A DNA stretch of 64,000 nt from Solirhodobacter olei (GCF_004010155.1 NZ_RRYH01000008.1:108593-172592); one strand, 5' to 3'. Positions 9,914-19,188 are shown, counted from the stretch's first letter. Translations and numbers: made by a program. The notes: generated by a model not told the origin, from the sequence alone.

Positions 9914-10867
9914 ATGCGGATTCTGAAGTCTTGGCAAGGGGTTGACGGGCGCGGTCTGGAACAGGCCGATCGTGGCGCCTCCGTCGCCATGGGCAATTTC
10001 GACGGCGTCCACCTCGGCCACCAGGCGGTCATCGGGCTGGCGCGCGACCGGGCCCGCGCGCTCGGCGCCCCGCTCGGCGTCGTCACCTTCGAACCGCACC
10101 CGCGCGAATTCTTCGCCCCCGCGGCGCCCCCGTTCCGGCTGATGAACGCCGAGGCGCGCGACCACCGGATGGAAAAGCTCGGCGTCGAACGGCTCTACGA
10201 GCTTCCCTTCACCGCGGACCTCGCCGCCATGTCGCCCCGCGCCTTTGCCGAGGACGTCCTCGCCCGCGGCCTCGGCATCTCGCATGTCGTCGTGGGCAGC
10301 GATTTCTGCTTCGGCAAGGGCCGCACGGGCACCGCGGCGGACCTCGCCGCCCTCGGGCAGGAGCTGGGCTTCACCACCACCATCGCCGAACTCGTCGGCG
10401 ACGCGGGGGACGAGATCTCCTCCACCGCGATCCGCGAGGCCCTCTCCGCCGGCCGGCCCGGCGACGCGGCGCGGATGCTCGGCCACTGGCACCGCATCGA
10501 GGGCCCGGTGATCCATGGCGAGAAGCGCGGCCGCGACCTCGGCTACCCGACCGCCAACATGGACATCTCCGGCCTCCACCCGCCCCGCTTCGGGGTCTAT
10601 GCGGTGAAGGTCGACGTGCTCTCCGGCCCGAACATCGGCACCTATGACGGCGCGGCCTCGCTCGGCATCCGCCCGATGTTCGGCGAGAACCTCCCGAACC
10701 TCGAAACCTTCCTGCTGGACTTCGCGGGCGACCTCTACGGCGCCGACCTCTCCGTCGCGCTGGTGGAGTTTCTCAGGCCCGAGCTGAAGTTCACCGGACT
10801 GCCCGAACTCATCGCGCAGATGGAGGAAGACTGCACCCGCGCCCGCGAGATCCTCGCCGGGGTCTGA
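9914..10867 (+). CDS. ribF: Bifunctional riboflavin kinase / FAD synthetase
   Basis: Phosphorylates riboflavin to FMN and adenylates FMN to FAD. The N-terminal nucleotidyltransferase domain shows GNFDGVHLGH and ISSTAIREAL. The C-terminal riboflavin kinase domain (from about residue 195) shows GRDLGYPTANM and YGVYAVKV-like residues. The start is ATG 9914 (MRILKSWQG), giving 317 residues, normal for the family; a longer frame from 9806 overlaps the MaoC gene and is rejected. Confidence 0.97.
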   Translation: MRILKSWQGVDGRGLEQADRGASVAMGNFDGVHLGHQAVIGLARDRARALGAPLGVVTFEPHPREFFAPAAPPFRLMNAEARDHRMEKLGVERLYELPFTADLAAMSPRAFAEDVLARGLGISHVVVGSDFCFGKGRTGTAADLAALGQELGFTTTIAELVGDAGDEISSTAIREALSAGRPGDAARMLGHWHRIEGPVIHGEKRGRDLGYPTANMDISGLHPPRFGVYAVKVDVLSGPNIGTYDGAASLGIRPMFGENLPNLETFLLDFAGDLYGADLSVALVEFLRPELKFTGLPELIAQMEEDCTRAREILAGV

Positions 10868-10924
10868 GGCCCGCTTGACGCCTGCCCTGGCCGCGAACAA
10901 TATGGGAACATCTTGGAGGTTCTC

Positions 10925-11506
10925 ATGTCCGACGCCCTCACCTTCGCCCCGCTGACGCCAGACCGCATTCCGGACTGGGAGGCGCTCTTCGGCCCCTCCG
11001 GCGCCTGCTACGGCTGCTGGTGCACGCATTACCGCCTCCGCTCCAAGATCCGCCAGGACATGCCGGACGCGGAGCGCCACGCCCTGATGGTCGCCCGCAT
11101 CCGCTCCGGCCCGCCGCCGGGGCTTCTGGCCTATCGCGGCGCCTCGGCGATCGGCTGGATGCAGATCGGCCCGCGCGCCGACGTACCGGAATGGAACAAC
11201 CCGCGCCGCGCCACCACGCCCCTGCCCGACGCCCCGGCCGACGATGCCTCGGTCTGGGCCATCTCCTGCTTCTTCTTCGCCCGCCCCGAGCGCGGCCGCG
11301 GCCTGAGCCACCCGATGCTCGCCGCCGGCATCGCCCACGCTCGCGCCTCCGGCGCCCGCCTGCTGGAGGCGGCACCGATGGACCAGGCCAGGCAATCGAA
11401 ATCCATCGGCCTCTACGTCGGCTCCACCCGCGTCTTCGAAAAGGCCGGGTTTCGCGAGGTCGCCCGCCAGAAGCCGGGCCGCCCCCTGATGCGGCTGGAG
11501 CTTTAG
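10925..11506 (+). CDS. GNAT-family N-acetyltransferase
   Basis: A 193-residue GNAT protein with a cysteine-rich N-terminal segment (CYGCWCTHYR) and the acetyl-CoA loop region near FARPERGRGLSHPML. The start ATG at 10925 follows a strong GGAGG site; a TTG 12 bp earlier would place that ribosome site inside the gene. The acceptor substrate is unknown. It is alone between ribF and the YcgN gene. Confidence 0.85.
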   Translation: MSDALTFAPLTPDRIPDWEALFGPSGACYGCWCTHYRLRSKIRQDMPDAERHALMVARIRSGPPPGLLAYRGASAIGWMQIGPRADVPEWNNPRRATTPLPDAPADDASVWAISCFFFARPERGRGLSHPMLAAGIAHARASGARLLEAAPMDQARQSKSIGLYVGSTRVFEKAGFREVARQKPGRPLMRLEL

Positions 11507-11544
11507 GCCGAGGAACGGAACGGCGCGCTGCCCCCGCCTTCGCC

Positions 11545-11577
11545 GCCCCCGGAATATTTGGACCAAGGTGAAAGAAG
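11545..11577 (+). repeat. GGAATATTTGG-type 3' motif, copy 3
   Basis: GCCCCCGGAATATTTGGACC and then AAGGTGAAAGAA, about 40 bp after the GNAT stop. Confidence 0.55.
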
Positions 11578-11627
11578 CACGCGGAGGGGCCTTTTCTTTC
11601 CCGCCCCGCCGCGCCACTTTGCCGGCC

Positions 11628-12095
11628 ATGAAAGACCCGATCCCCCGCGACCACCTGCGTCCCCGTTTCTGGGAAAAGCCGCTGACCTCCCTGACCCCCC
11701 GCGAATGGGAGGCCCTCTGCGACGGCTGCGGCAAATGCTGCCTGAACAAGCTCGAGGACGAGGAGACCGGCGAGGTCGCCTTCACCCGTCTCGCCTGCCG
11801 CCTGCTCGACGGCGAAACCTGCCGCTGCTCCCAGTACGATATCCGCCGGCAGTTCGTGCCGGAATGCGTGTTCCTCACCCCGAAGACGATCAAGGACGTG
11901 GCCTACTGGCTGCCGAAGACCTGCGCCTACCGCCTGCGCTGGCGGGACGAGCCGCTGCCGGACTGGCATCCGCTGCTGACCGGCGATCCCGAAAGCGTCC
12001 ATGCCGCAGGCGAGTCGGTGCGCGGCTGGACGGTGCCGGAATTCGAGGTGCCGGAAGAGGATTGGGAAGACTACGTGATCGAAGGGGAACCCTGA
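11628..12095 (+). CDS. YcgN-family cysteine cluster protein (UPF0260)
   Basis: The 155-residue product matches the UPF0260/YcgN family in length and in its conserved cysteines (CDGCGKCCLNKLEDE, ACRLLDGETCRCSQY, FVPECVFLTP, KTCAYRL). Such cysteines suggest metal or iron-sulfur binding, but the function is not known to me. Start ATG 11628; a longer frame from 11568 adds residues not typical of the family. The stop is directly followed by the next start codon, so it is coupled to the threonine aldolase-like gene. Confidence 0.9.
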   Translation: MKDPIPRDHLRPRFWEKPLTSLTPREWEALCDGCGKCCLNKLEDEETGEVAFTRLACRLLDGETCRCSQYDIRRQFVPECVFLTPKTIKDVAYWLPKTCAYRLRWRDEPLPDWHPLLTGDPESVHAAGESVRGWTVPEFEVPEEDWEDYVIEGEP

Positions 12096-13148
12096 ATGTT
12101 TTTCATCTCCGACAATGCCTCGGCCGCCGCGCCCGAGGTCATGGCCGCGCTGGCCGCCGCCAATGACGGCCATGCCATGCCCTATGGCGCCGACGCGCTG
12201 ACCGCGCATGTGCGCAACCGCATCCGCACCCTCTTCGAGGCGCCGGAGGCGGCGGTCTACCTCGTCGCCACCGGCACCGGGGCGAATGCGCTGGCGCTCG
12301 GGCTGATGTGCCCGCCCTTCGCCACCGTCTTCTGCCATCACAAGGCCCATATCGCCGTCGACGAATGCGGCGCAGGCGAATTCTACACCGCCGGGGCGAA
12401 GCTGGTCCCCACCGGCGAGGCCGACGGCAAGATCTCGCCCGAGGCGCTCGCCCGCACCATCGCCGAGATCGCGCACCCGGACGTGCACCACCTGCGCCCG
12501 GGAATGCTGAGCCTGACGAACCTCACCGAGCAGGGCACCGTCTACACCCCGGCCGAGGTCGCGGCCCTGACCGACGTCGCAAAGGCGCGCGGCCTGCCCA
12601 GCCACATGGACGGCGCCCGCTTCGCCAACGCGCTGGTCGCCACCGGCGCCACCCCGGCAGAGATGACCTGGAAATCCGGCATCGACGTCCTGAGCTTCGG
12701 CGGCACCAAGAACGGGCTGATGGGGGCCGAGGCGGTGGTGATCTTCGATCCCGCCAAGGCGCTGGAGTTCGAGCTGCGGCGGATGCGCGGCGGCCATCTC
12801 TTCTCCAAGCACCGCTATCTCGCGGCGCAGATGGCGGCCTATCTGGAGGATGACCTCTGGCTCCGCCTCGCCCGGAACGCCAACGCGATGGGCCAGCGCC
12901 TCGCCGCCGCCATCGCGGCAGCCCCCGGTGGCAGGCTCGACCCGCAGCCGGCCGCGAACCTGATGTTCGCGGCCCTGCCCCGCGCGACCCACCGCAAGGT
13001 CCGCCAGGCCGGCGCGGCCTATTACATGATGAGCGACGACAGCCTGACCGAGGGCGCGGATGACACGCCCCTGACCGCCCGCTTCGTCGCCTCCTGGTCG
13101 ACGACCGAGGCCGAGGTGGATCGCTTCGCCGAGCTGATCCGCGGCTGA
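12096..13148 (+). CDS. ltaE: Low-specificity L-threonine aldolase-like PLP enzyme
   Basis: Beta-eliminating-lyase fold, 350 residues, predicted to cleave L-threonine or allo-threonine to glycine and acetaldehyde. The PLP lysine lies in SFGGTKNGLMGAEAVV (about residue 206) and the ring-stacking region is HKAHIAVDECGA. The ATG directly follows the YcgN stop. Related family members act on other beta-hydroxy amino acids, so the exact substrate is uncertain. Confidence 0.88.
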   Translation: MFFISDNASAAAPEVMAALAAANDGHAMPYGADALTAHVRNRIRTLFEAPEAAVYLVATGTGANALALGLMCPPFATVFCHHKAHIAVDECGAGEFYTAGAKLVPTGEADGKISPEALARTIAEIAHPDVHHLRPGMLSLTNLTEQGTVYTPAEVAALTDVAKARGLPSHMDGARFANALVATGATPAEMTWKSGIDVLSFGGTKNGLMGAEAVVIFDPAKALEFELRRMRGGHLFSKHRYLAAQMAAYLEDDLWLRLARNANAMGQRLAAAIAAAPGGRLDPQPAANLMFAALPRATHRKVRQAGAAYYMMSDDSLTEGADDTPLTARFVASWSTTEAEVDRFAELIRG

Positions 13149-13171
13149 TCGCGGGCCGGGTCCGGCGCGGA

Positions 13172-13948
13172 TCAGGCGGTCAGGAACCGCCCGATCTCGC
13201 CCGCGACCTCTGCTACATGGGTGACGGGCAGCATGTGGCCCGCCCCAGCCACCACGGCCCGGCGCGCCTGCGGCAGCCGCGCCGCCAGCGCCGCCGCGAT
13301 GGCCGGAACGATCGCGGGCGAGGCTCCACCCTCGATCAGCAGCACCGGGCAGGCGAGGCCCTCCAGCCGCCCGGGCGCCAGCAGCCCGCCGCAATCCTCC
13401 ATCAGCGCCGGGTTGGCCGCCGGGATCAGGTGGATACGCTCCGCAATATAACGGCGCTGGCGCTCGGGCAGGCGCGCCCAGTCCTCTCCCGTCCCCCAGT
13501 CTGCGGTGAAAAGCGCCGCCGCGCGCTCAGCCTCGCCCGCTGCAATGGCTTGGGCGAAATCGGTGTGCGCGGTCAGATGCGGGGCGACCTCGGGCGAACC
13601 CGCCGCCCGGGCGGCGGCGAAAAGCGTGGGCTCGATCAGCACCAGCCGGCGCACGCGGCCCGGATGGTTCAGCGCCAGCCGCAGCGCCACCACCGCACCG
13701 AAGGAATGGCCGATCACGTCGACCCGATCCCCCGGCAGCGCCTGGAGCGCGATCGCTTCCGAGCTTTCCGTCGGATCGGTCCCCGCCACCCAGTCCGGCG
13801 CCGTGCCGTGGCCGATCAGGTCGCAGCAGGTCAGCGTGACGCTCTCCGCCAGCGCGGCGCCGATCCCCGCCCATTCCCCGGCATGAGCCAGCGAGCAATG
13901 AAGCGCCAGCGCATTCAGCGGCCCATGGCCGTAATGACGCGTGCTCAC
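13172..13948 (-). CDS. Alpha/beta hydrolase
   Basis: A 258-residue alpha/beta hydrolase with nucleophile elbow GHSFGAV, an oxyanion-region LHCSLAHAGEW segment and a C-terminal GAGHMLPVTH carrying the catalytic His. The start is a GTG at 13948 that overlaps the upstream gene's TGA (GTGA), so it is translationally coupled to the DsbA-like isomerase gene. It may be an esterase or a ring-cleavage product hydrolase; the substrate cannot be named. Confidence 0.87.
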   Translation of the reverse strand: MSTRHYGHGPLNALALHCSLAHAGEWAGIGAALAESVTLTCCDLIGHGTAPDWVAGTDPTESSEAIALQALPGDRVDVIGHSFGAVVALRLALNHPGRVRRLVLIEPTLFAAARAAGSPEVAPHLTAHTDFAQAIAAGEAERAAALFTADWGTGEDWARLPERQRRYIAERIHLIPAANPALMEDCGGLLAPGRLEGLACPVLLIEGGASPAIVPAIAAALAARLPQARRAVVAGAGHMLPVTHVAEVAGEIGRFLTA

Positions 13949-14541
13949 AGCTTGCCGGCCAGGTGCAGGTCCAGGTCCTCCAGCCGGTCCTGACCCCAGA
14001 ACCGCTCTTCGCCCACGATGTAGAAGGGCGCGCCGAAGACGCCGCGGTTCACCGCCTCCTCCAGGTTCTTCACATAGGTCTCCGCCCCCAGGAGAAGGCC
14101 CGACGACGCCAGCCCCGGATCGAAGCCCGCGCGCGAAAGCACGTCGCGGATCACCTCGTCCTCGGCCACGTCGCGCTCCTCCGCCCAGCAGGCCCGGGTG
14201 AACCCATGCACCAGCGCGCCCATGTCGCCGCCGCCAGTCTCCTGCGCCGCGATGATCGCATAGGAGGAGGGCGCCGAGTTCGTCGGGAAGAACGCAGGCT
14301 TGAGGTTGATCTCCATCCCCAGCTTCGCCGCCTGGCGCCGCAGCTCCTGCAGCCGGTATTCCTGCCGGCTCTGGTGGCGGTCCTTCGGCGGCGTACCACC
14401 GGTGCGCGAAAACAGCGCCGAGATGTCTACCGGCTTGTAGCGCACAGAGGCGCCGTGGCGGGCCGCGATCTCCTCCAGCCGCTCGCCCGCAAGGTAGGTA
14501 TAGGGCGAGATGGTGGAGAAAAAGTAATCGATTTGCTTCAT
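13945..14541 (-). CDS. 2-hydroxychromene-2-carboxylate isomerase (DsbA family)
   Basis: Thioredoxin-fold, kappa-class GST-like isomerase of 198 residues. It begins MKQIDYFFSTISPYTYLAGE, where the serine in SPYTY replaces the redox cysteines as expected for HCCA isomerases, and ends with the GVFGAPFYIVGEERFWGQDRL block that defines the family. Known members isomerise a naphthalene degradation intermediate, but many lie outside aromatic clusters, as here. Coupled to the downstream hydrolase and divergent from prs. Confidence 0.9.
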   Translation of the reverse strand: MKQIDYFFSTISPYTYLAGERLEEIAARHGASVRYKPVDISALFSRTGGTPPKDRHQSRQEYRLQELRRQAAKLGMEINLKPAFFPTNSAPSSYAIIAAQETGGGDMGALVHGFTRACWAEERDVAEDEVIRDVLSRAGFDPGLASSGLLLGAETYVKNLEEAVNRGVFGAPFYIVGEERFWGQDRLEDLDLHLAGKL

Positions 14542-14643
14542 TTGCGCGCGCGCTCCACTGCCTCTGTTTGCAAGACCGTAGCCCGGTGCTAAGCGGTGTC
14601 AACGTTACGAATCCGTCATGCGACCTCTGCCAAGGACCCCGAT

Positions 14644-15663
14644 ATGGCTGCCATGAGCGAACCGAAGCTGATCTCCGGAAACGCGAACAAACCCCTTGCC
14701 CAGGCGATCGCGCGCCGGATGTCGATGCACCGCGGCATGTCCGTCGACCTCGTCGACGCACGGGTCGAGCGTTTCAACGACCAGGAGATCTTCGTCGAAG
14801 TCTTCGAGAACGTCCGCGGCGAGGACATGTTCATCATCCAGTCGACCTCGAACCCGGCGAACGACAACCTTATGGAACTCCTGATCATGACCGATGCGCT
14901 GCGCCGCTCCTCGGCCTCGCGCATCACCGCCGTGATCCCCTATTTCGGCTACGCACGGCAGGACCGCCGCACCAAGGCGCGCACGCCGATCTCCTCCAAG
15001 CTGGTGGCGAACCTCATCACCCAGGCCGGGATCGAGCGGGTGCTGACCCTCGACCTGCACGCCGCCCAGATCCAGGGCTTCTTCGACATCCCGGTCGACA
15101 ACCTCTACGCCGCCCCGGTCTTCGCGCTGGATATCGAACACCACTTCAAGGGCCAGCTTCAGGGTGTCACCGTGGTCTCGCCGGATGTCGGCGGCGTCGG
15201 CCGGGCGCGCGAGCTCGCCCAGCGGATCGGCTGCGGCCTCGCCATCGTCGACAAGCGCCGCGTGCGCCCCGGCGAAGTGGCCGAGATGACGGTGATCGGC
15301 GACGTGCAGGGCCAGACCTGCATCATCGTCGACGACATCTGCGACACCGCCGGCACTCTGGTGAAGGCGGCGGACCTGCTGATCAGCACCGGCGCGAAGG
15401 AGGTCCACGCCTATATCACCCACGGCGTCCTCTCCGGCCCGGCGGTGGAACGGGTGACCAATTCCAAGCTGAAGAGCCTGGTGATCACCGACTCGATCGG
15501 CCAGCCCGAGCCGGTGAAGCGCGCGCCCAACATCCGCATCGTGCCGACCGCGCCGATGTTCGCCCAGGCGATCCTGAACATCTGGAACGGCACCTCCGTC
15601 TCCTCGCTCTTCGAGGTCGACACGCTGGTTCCGATCTACGAGGGCATGTACTCCCGCCAGTAA
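14644..15663 (+). CDS. prs: Ribose-phosphate pyrophosphokinase
   Basis: Makes PRPP from ribose 5-phosphate and ATP for purine, pyrimidine, histidine and NAD synthesis. 339 residues. Signatures include [14 protein letters not shown], the ATP-loop [11 protein letters not shown] and the PRPP-binding loop [11 protein letters not shown]. Start ATG 14644 is preceded by AAGGA at a fitting distance; the next ATG at 14653 would be too far from it. Monocistronic. Confidence 0.97.
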   Translation: MAAMSEPKLISGNANKPLAQAIARRMSMHRGMSVDLVDARVERFNDQEIFVEVFENVRGEDMFIIQSTSNPANDNLMELLIMTDALRRSSASRITAVIPYFGYARQDRRTKARTPISSKLVANLITQAGIERVLTLDLHAAQIQGFFDIPVDNLYAAPVFALDIEHHFKGQLQGVTVVSPDVGGVGRARELAQRIGCGLAIVDKRRVRPGEVAEMTVIGDVQGQTCIIVDDICDTAGTLVKAADLLISTGAKEVHAYITHGVLSGPAVERVTNSKLKSLVITDSIGQPEPVKRAPNIRIVPTAPMFAQAILNIWNGTSVSSLFEVDTLVPIYEGMYSRQ

Positions 15664-15746
15664 CCGGCCCGGACGTGCCGAAGCCGCAGGAACCGGGTCG
15701 TGACAGCGGCGCAGCGGGGCTAGATTGGGGGCAAAGGAGCCCCCAG

Positions 15747-16634
15747 ATGCCCGAAGACATGACCGCCGGACGCCCCGGCCCCGCCAATATCGGCACCGAT
15801 ACCGACAGCCCCGCCTACCACTACCGCGTCATCGGCCGCGCGCTGGAAGAGATCGACGCCGGCGGCGCCCAGCTTTCGCTGGACGAGCTGGCCTCCCGCA
15901 TGGGCATGAGCCCGGCGCATTTCCAGCGCGTCTTCAGCCGCTGGGTCGGCGTCTCGCCTAAGCGCTACCAGCAATACCTGACGCTGGACCTCGCCCGCCG
16001 GATGCTGGCCGAGCGTCACACGGTGCTCGAGACCGCGCTGGAGGCCGGCCTCTCCGGCACCGGCCGCCTGCACGACCTGTTTCTCCGCTGGGAGGCGATG
16101 AGCCCCGGCGATTACGCCCGCGGCGGCGCGGGGCTGACGATCTTCTGGGGCTGGTTCGAAAGCCCCTTCGGCCCGGCGCTGGTAATGGGAACGGAGAAGG
16201 GCATCTGCGGCATTGGCTTCGCGGCGGAGACCGGGGCCGAGGCGGCGATGGCCGACCTCCTCGCCCGCTGGCCCCGCGCCGATTTCGTCGAGGATCCCAC
16301 CCGCCTCGCCCCCTGGGCGCTCGCCGCCTTCGGCGCGGACGCGGCCGATCCGGTGCCGCTCTACCTCATCGGCGCGCCGTTCCAGATCAAGGTCTGGGAG
16401 GCGCTGCTGCGGGTTCCCACCGGCCATGTGACCACCTATACCGACATCGCCCGCGCCGTCGGCCACCCGACCGCGCAGCGCGCCGTGGGCACCGCCGTGG
16501 GCCGCAACCCGATCAGCTTCCTGATCCCCTGCCACCGCGCGCTCAGAACCACGGGCGCCCTCGGCGGCTACCACTGGGGCCTGCCCGTCAAGCGCGCGAT
16601 CCTGGCCTGGGAGGCGGCCCGCGCCGGCCTCTGA
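15747..16634 (+). CDS. Ada-like AraC regulator / O6-methylguanine-DNA methyltransferase
   Basis: 295 residues. The N-terminal third is an AraC-type helix-turn-helix (LDELASRMGMSPAHFQRVFSRWVGVSPKRYQQYLT). The C-terminal part is a methylated-DNA cysteine methyltransferase with the acceptor cysteine in NPISFLIPCHRAL. The N-terminal zinc domain of true Ada, which senses methylphosphotriesters, is absent, so it cannot be switched on in the E. coli manner. Start ATG 15747 has an AAGGAG site 7 bp upstream. Confidence 0.93.
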   Translation: MPEDMTAGRPGPANIGTDTDSPAYHYRVIGRALEEIDAGGAQLSLDELASRMGMSPAHFQRVFSRWVGVSPKRYQQYLTLDLARRMLAERHTVLETALEAGLSGTGRLHDLFLRWEAMSPGDYARGGAGLTIFWGWFESPFGPALVMGTEKGICGIGFAAETGAEAAMADLLARWPRADFVEDPTRLAPWALAAFGADAADPVPLYLIGAPFQIKVWEALLRVPTGHVTTYTDIARAVGHPTAQRAVGTAVGRNPISFLIPCHRALRTTGALGGYHWGLPVKRAILAWEAARAGL

Positions 16635-16768
16635 CGCCGCGGCGCCGCGAGACGTGAACACACCACGCGCCGCCCGGCCCCGGCACGGTCTGGCAGGGCT
16701 GCCCCCACTCCGGTATAACGCCCGAAAGCCCCGGAAGGGGGCGATCGAGACGAGCGGAGCTGCACCTG

Positions 16769-17419
16769 ATGAAATCTGCCTTCCTCCTGGCCGCCGCGGG
16801 GGCGCTCGCCCTCTCCGGCTGCATGTCGAACAACGGCGCCTACAACCCGAACGCCAATGCCGAGACCGGCGCAATGGCGGGCGCGGTCGTGGGCGGGCTC
16901 GCGGGCGCCCTTTCGGGCGGGCACAGCAAGCTCGGCAACGCCGCGCTCGGCGCGGTGGCGGGCGGGGTGGTGGGCGCCATCGCCGGTGGCACGCTCGACC
17001 ATCAGGCGCGCGAGCTGCGCTCCTCCCTCGGCAGCAACGCCACCGTGCAGAACACCGGCAGCGAGCTGGTGGTGACCCTGCCCGAGGACATCCTCTTCGC
17101 GACCGACAGCACGGCGGTCCGCCCGGGCCTGCAGCGCGAGCTGGGCAAGCTGGCCCAGAACCTGAACAACAACCCCGACAGCAAGATCACCATCGTCGGC
17201 CATACCGACAACACCGGCCCGGCCGCGCACAACCAGACCCTCTCCTTCCGCCGCGCCCAGGCGGTCGAGGGCATCCTGATGGACGACGGCGTCCGCCCCG
17301 ACCGGCTGCTGGCCTATGGCAAGGGCGAAAGCGACCCCGTCGCGACCAATCTGACGGCCGCGGGCCGGGCCCAGAACCGCCGGGTGGAGATCCACATCCA
17401 CCCGCTGAATCAGGGCTGA
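16769..17419 (+). CDS. OmpA-family outer-membrane lipoprotein
   Basis: 216 residues: signal peptide with lipobox LSGC (lipidated Cys at about 18), a glycine-zipper stretch (GAMAGAVVGGLAGALSGG, then a second glycine-rich block), and a C-terminal OmpA peptidoglycan-binding domain with VGHTDNTGPAAHNQTLSFRRA and NRRVEIHI. It resembles YiaD/Pal-like proteins that tie the outer membrane to peptidoglycan. No partner gene is adjacent. Confidence 0.92.
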   Translation: MKSAFLLAAAGALALSGCMSNNGAYNPNANAETGAMAGAVVGGLAGALSGGHSKLGNAALGAVAGGVVGAIAGGTLDHQARELRSSLGSNATVQNTGSELVVTLPEDILFATDSTAVRPGLQRELGKLAQNLNNNPDSKITIVGHTDNTGPAAHNQTLSFRRAQAVEGILMDDGVRPDRLLAYGKGESDPVATNLTAAGRAQNRRVEIHIHPLNQG

Positions 17420-17462
17420 TCGGTCCCGGGCCCGCTTTCGGTGGATTGACCTCTGCGGGTCC

Positions 17463-17479
17463 GGTCATATGATCTGACC
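17463..17479. promoter_or_regulatory. Putative operator of the FCD/GntR regulator
   Basis: GGTCA-N7-TGACC palindrome ending 15 bp before the regulator start. FCD-subfamily GntR proteins typically bind short palindromes with GT/AC half sites, so autoregulation is likely but not shown. Confidence 0.5.
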
Positions 17480-17494
17480 AATTCGAGGTCGGAC

Positions 17495-18262
17495 ATGCCG
17501 TTTCAGAGAGTCATGCCAGAGAAACTTTCCGCCGCAGTCGTCCGGCAGATCGAGCTGCTGATCCTGCGCGGCGTGCTGCGCCCGGGCGACCGCCTGCCCT
17601 CGGAGCGCGCGCTCTCCGACCAGCTCGGCGTCTCCCGCCCCTCCCTGCGCGAGGCGGTGGCGGAGTTGGAGGAGCATGGCCTCCTCGCCGCCCGGCCCGG
17701 CGCCGGGATCTACGTGGCCGAGGTTCTCGGCTCCGCCTTCTCGCCCGCCCTGGTCGAACTCTTCGCCCAGCATGACGAGGCGGTCTTCGACTACATCGAC
17801 TTCCGCCGCGACATGGAGGGCCTCGCCGCCGAACGCGCGGCGACGCTGGGTTCCGAGACCGACCTGAAGGTGGTGGCCAGCGTCTTCGCCAAGATGGAGG
17901 CCGCCCACCAGAAGCGCAGCACGGCCGAGGAGGCCCGGCTGGACGCCGAGTTCCACATGGCGATCATCGAGGCCAGCCACAACGTCATCATGCTGCACAT
18001 GATGCGCTCGATGTTCGATCTCCTGCGCGAGGGCGTCTTCTACAACCGCCAGGTCATGTTCAAGCAGCGCACCACGCGGCTGGCCCTTCTCGACCAGCAC
18101 CGCGCGATCAACGAGGGCGTCCAGAGCCGCGACCCCGCCGCCGCCCGCGCCGCGGTGCAGGCCCACCTGGACTTCGTCGCAGGCGCCCTGCAGGCCCAGC
18201 AGAAGGCGATGCGGAACGAGGACGTCGCCCGCCAGCGCTACGAGCACGAAAAGGCAAGGTAG
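17495..18262 (+). CDS. FCD-domain GntR-family transcriptional regulator
   Basis: 255 residues with an N-terminal winged helix (LPSERALSDQLGVSRPSLREAVAELEEHGLL) and a C-terminal FCD effector domain (DFRRDMEGLAAERAA, DAEFHMAIIEASHN with metal-binding Asp/His). It resembles the PdhR/LldR group, which responds to pyruvate or lactate-type acids. It stands alone, so its targets are unknown. Confidence 0.9.
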   Translation: MPFQRVMPEKLSAAVVRQIELLILRGVLRPGDRLPSERALSDQLGVSRPSLREAVAELEEHGLLAARPGAGIYVAEVLGSAFSPALVELFAQHDEAVFDYIDFRRDMEGLAAERAATLGSETDLKVVASVFAKMEAAHQKRSTAEEARLDAEFHMAIIEASHNVIMLHMMRSMFDLLREGVFYNRQVMFKQRTTRLALLDQHRAINEGVQSRDPAAARAAVQAHLDFVAGALQAQQKAMRNEDVARQRYEHEKAR

Positions 18263-18277
18263 CCTCTGCATGGAGCA

Positions 18278-18526
18278 GGGCCAGCGCCCGTCCGCGGGTG
18301 GGCGCTGACAGCGGCCGAGATCTGTCCGTTTATGGCGTAAAGAACCCTTCGGTTGGCCGGGTCGTGGCCCCGCCCGAAACGCGGCACGCAGGGCCGCCGG
18401 GCAGCGCCCGACCGCCCCCCGGGCGGGCGCTTCTTCACCCTCGCGGCGGGGAATGATGAAGGGAGATCTCCACCATAAACGGACAGACCGAAGCCGGGGC
18501 AGGCGCCCCCCCGCGGTCGGGCCCTG
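18278..18526. repeat. Dispersed palindromic element with paired inverted ends
   Basis: The left end has hairpin CAGCGCCC-N10-GGGCGCTG (18282-18307) and TCTGTCCGTTTATGG (18321-18335). The right end has the exact reverse complement CCATAAACGGACAGA (18473-18487) and a degenerate hairpin. In between lies the GC-rich core seen at other copies. The inverted-end layout is like a small non-autonomous element. Confidence 0.8.
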
Positions 18527-18554
18527 CCCTCCGCCGCGCCAGATCCCCCCCCCA

Positions 18555-18586
18555 TAACGAAAAGACCCGGCCGCCTGGGCCGGGTC
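18555..18586 (-). terminator. Rho-independent terminator of the F0 operon
   Basis: GACCCGGCC (18564-18572) pairs with GGCCGGGTC (18578-18586), 5-nt loop, followed on the minus strand by TTTTCGTTA. It lies 28 bp past the atpF stop. Confidence 0.85.
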
Positions 18587-18614
18587 CCTCCAATCCGTCT
18601 TGGCGTGCTGCGCG

Positions 18615-19184
18615 TCAGTTCAGCCGGGCGCCCACATCCGCGATCGAATCCTCGATCAGCTTGTTCGCCGCCGTCGCCGACATCTGCCCGCTCAGCACAT
18701 CCGCCGCCGCGGCAACCGCCACGGCCACGGCCCGGTCCTTCACCTCGCGCAGGGCCGCCTTCTCGGCAGAGCCGATCTGCTCCTCCGCCGCGGCCAGCCG
18801 CCGCGCGATGGAGGCCTTCAGATCCGCCTTCGCCTGCTCGGCGGCCTGCTCGGCCTCCTCGCGGGCCTGGGCGACGATGCGCTCGGCCTGGGCCTCGACT
18901 TCCTTCTGCTTGCGCTCGTAGGACGCCAGGATCGCCTGGGCCTCCTCGCGCAGCATCCGGGCTTCGTCCAGGTCCACCCGGATCTGCTGGGCCCGCTTGT
19001 CGAGCATGCCGCCCAGCATCCCCGGCACCTTCAGGTAGATCAGCGCGCCGACGAAGATCAGGAAGGCGATCAGCACGATGAAGGGCGGGTTGGCCAGCGA
19101 GAAGAAGGCGTGATGCTCCTCCGCCGCCATCGCCGGGCCCGCCACCAGGGCCGCCGCCACGCTCAGGATCGACAGTTTCTTCAT
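18615..19184 (-). CDS. atpF: F0F1 ATP synthase subunit b
   Basis: Peripheral stalk subunit, 189 residues. There is one N-terminal membrane segment ([19 protein letters not shown]) preceded by an extra cleavable-looking signal sequence, then a long charged, alanine-rich coiled coil. Last gene of the minus-strand order atpI-atpB-atpE-atpF'-atpF. The gene directly before it encodes the related b' subunit, so the stalk is probably a b/b' heterodimer. Confidence 0.95.
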   Translation of the reverse strand: MKKLSILSVAAALVAGPAMAAEEHHAFFSLANPPFIVLIAFLIFVGALIYLKVPGMLGGMLDKRAQQIRVDLDEARMLREEAQAILASYERKQKEVEAQAERIVAQAREEAEQAAEQAKADLKASIARRLAAAEEQIGSAEKAALREVKDRAVAVAVAAAADVLSGQMSATAANKLIEDSIADVGARLN

Positions 19185-19188
19185 CGCC

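Larger units (their letters stand above)
18263..18614. other. Intergenic region of 352 bp between FCD regulator and atpF
   Basis: Filled almost completely by a dispersed palindromic element with inverted ends (18278-18526), followed by the atp operon terminator. No gene seen. Confidence 0.7.

Noticed and set aside
10938..13394. Minus-strand frame of about 800 codons opposite GNAT, YcgN and the aldolase gene
   Set aside because: Composition is Gly/Arg/Ala-rich, as in shadow frames, and the three plus-strand genes are well supported.
18278..18526. Insertion sequence
   Set aside because: Inverted ends are present but there is no room for a transposase and no target duplication could be recognised; described as a repeat element instead.
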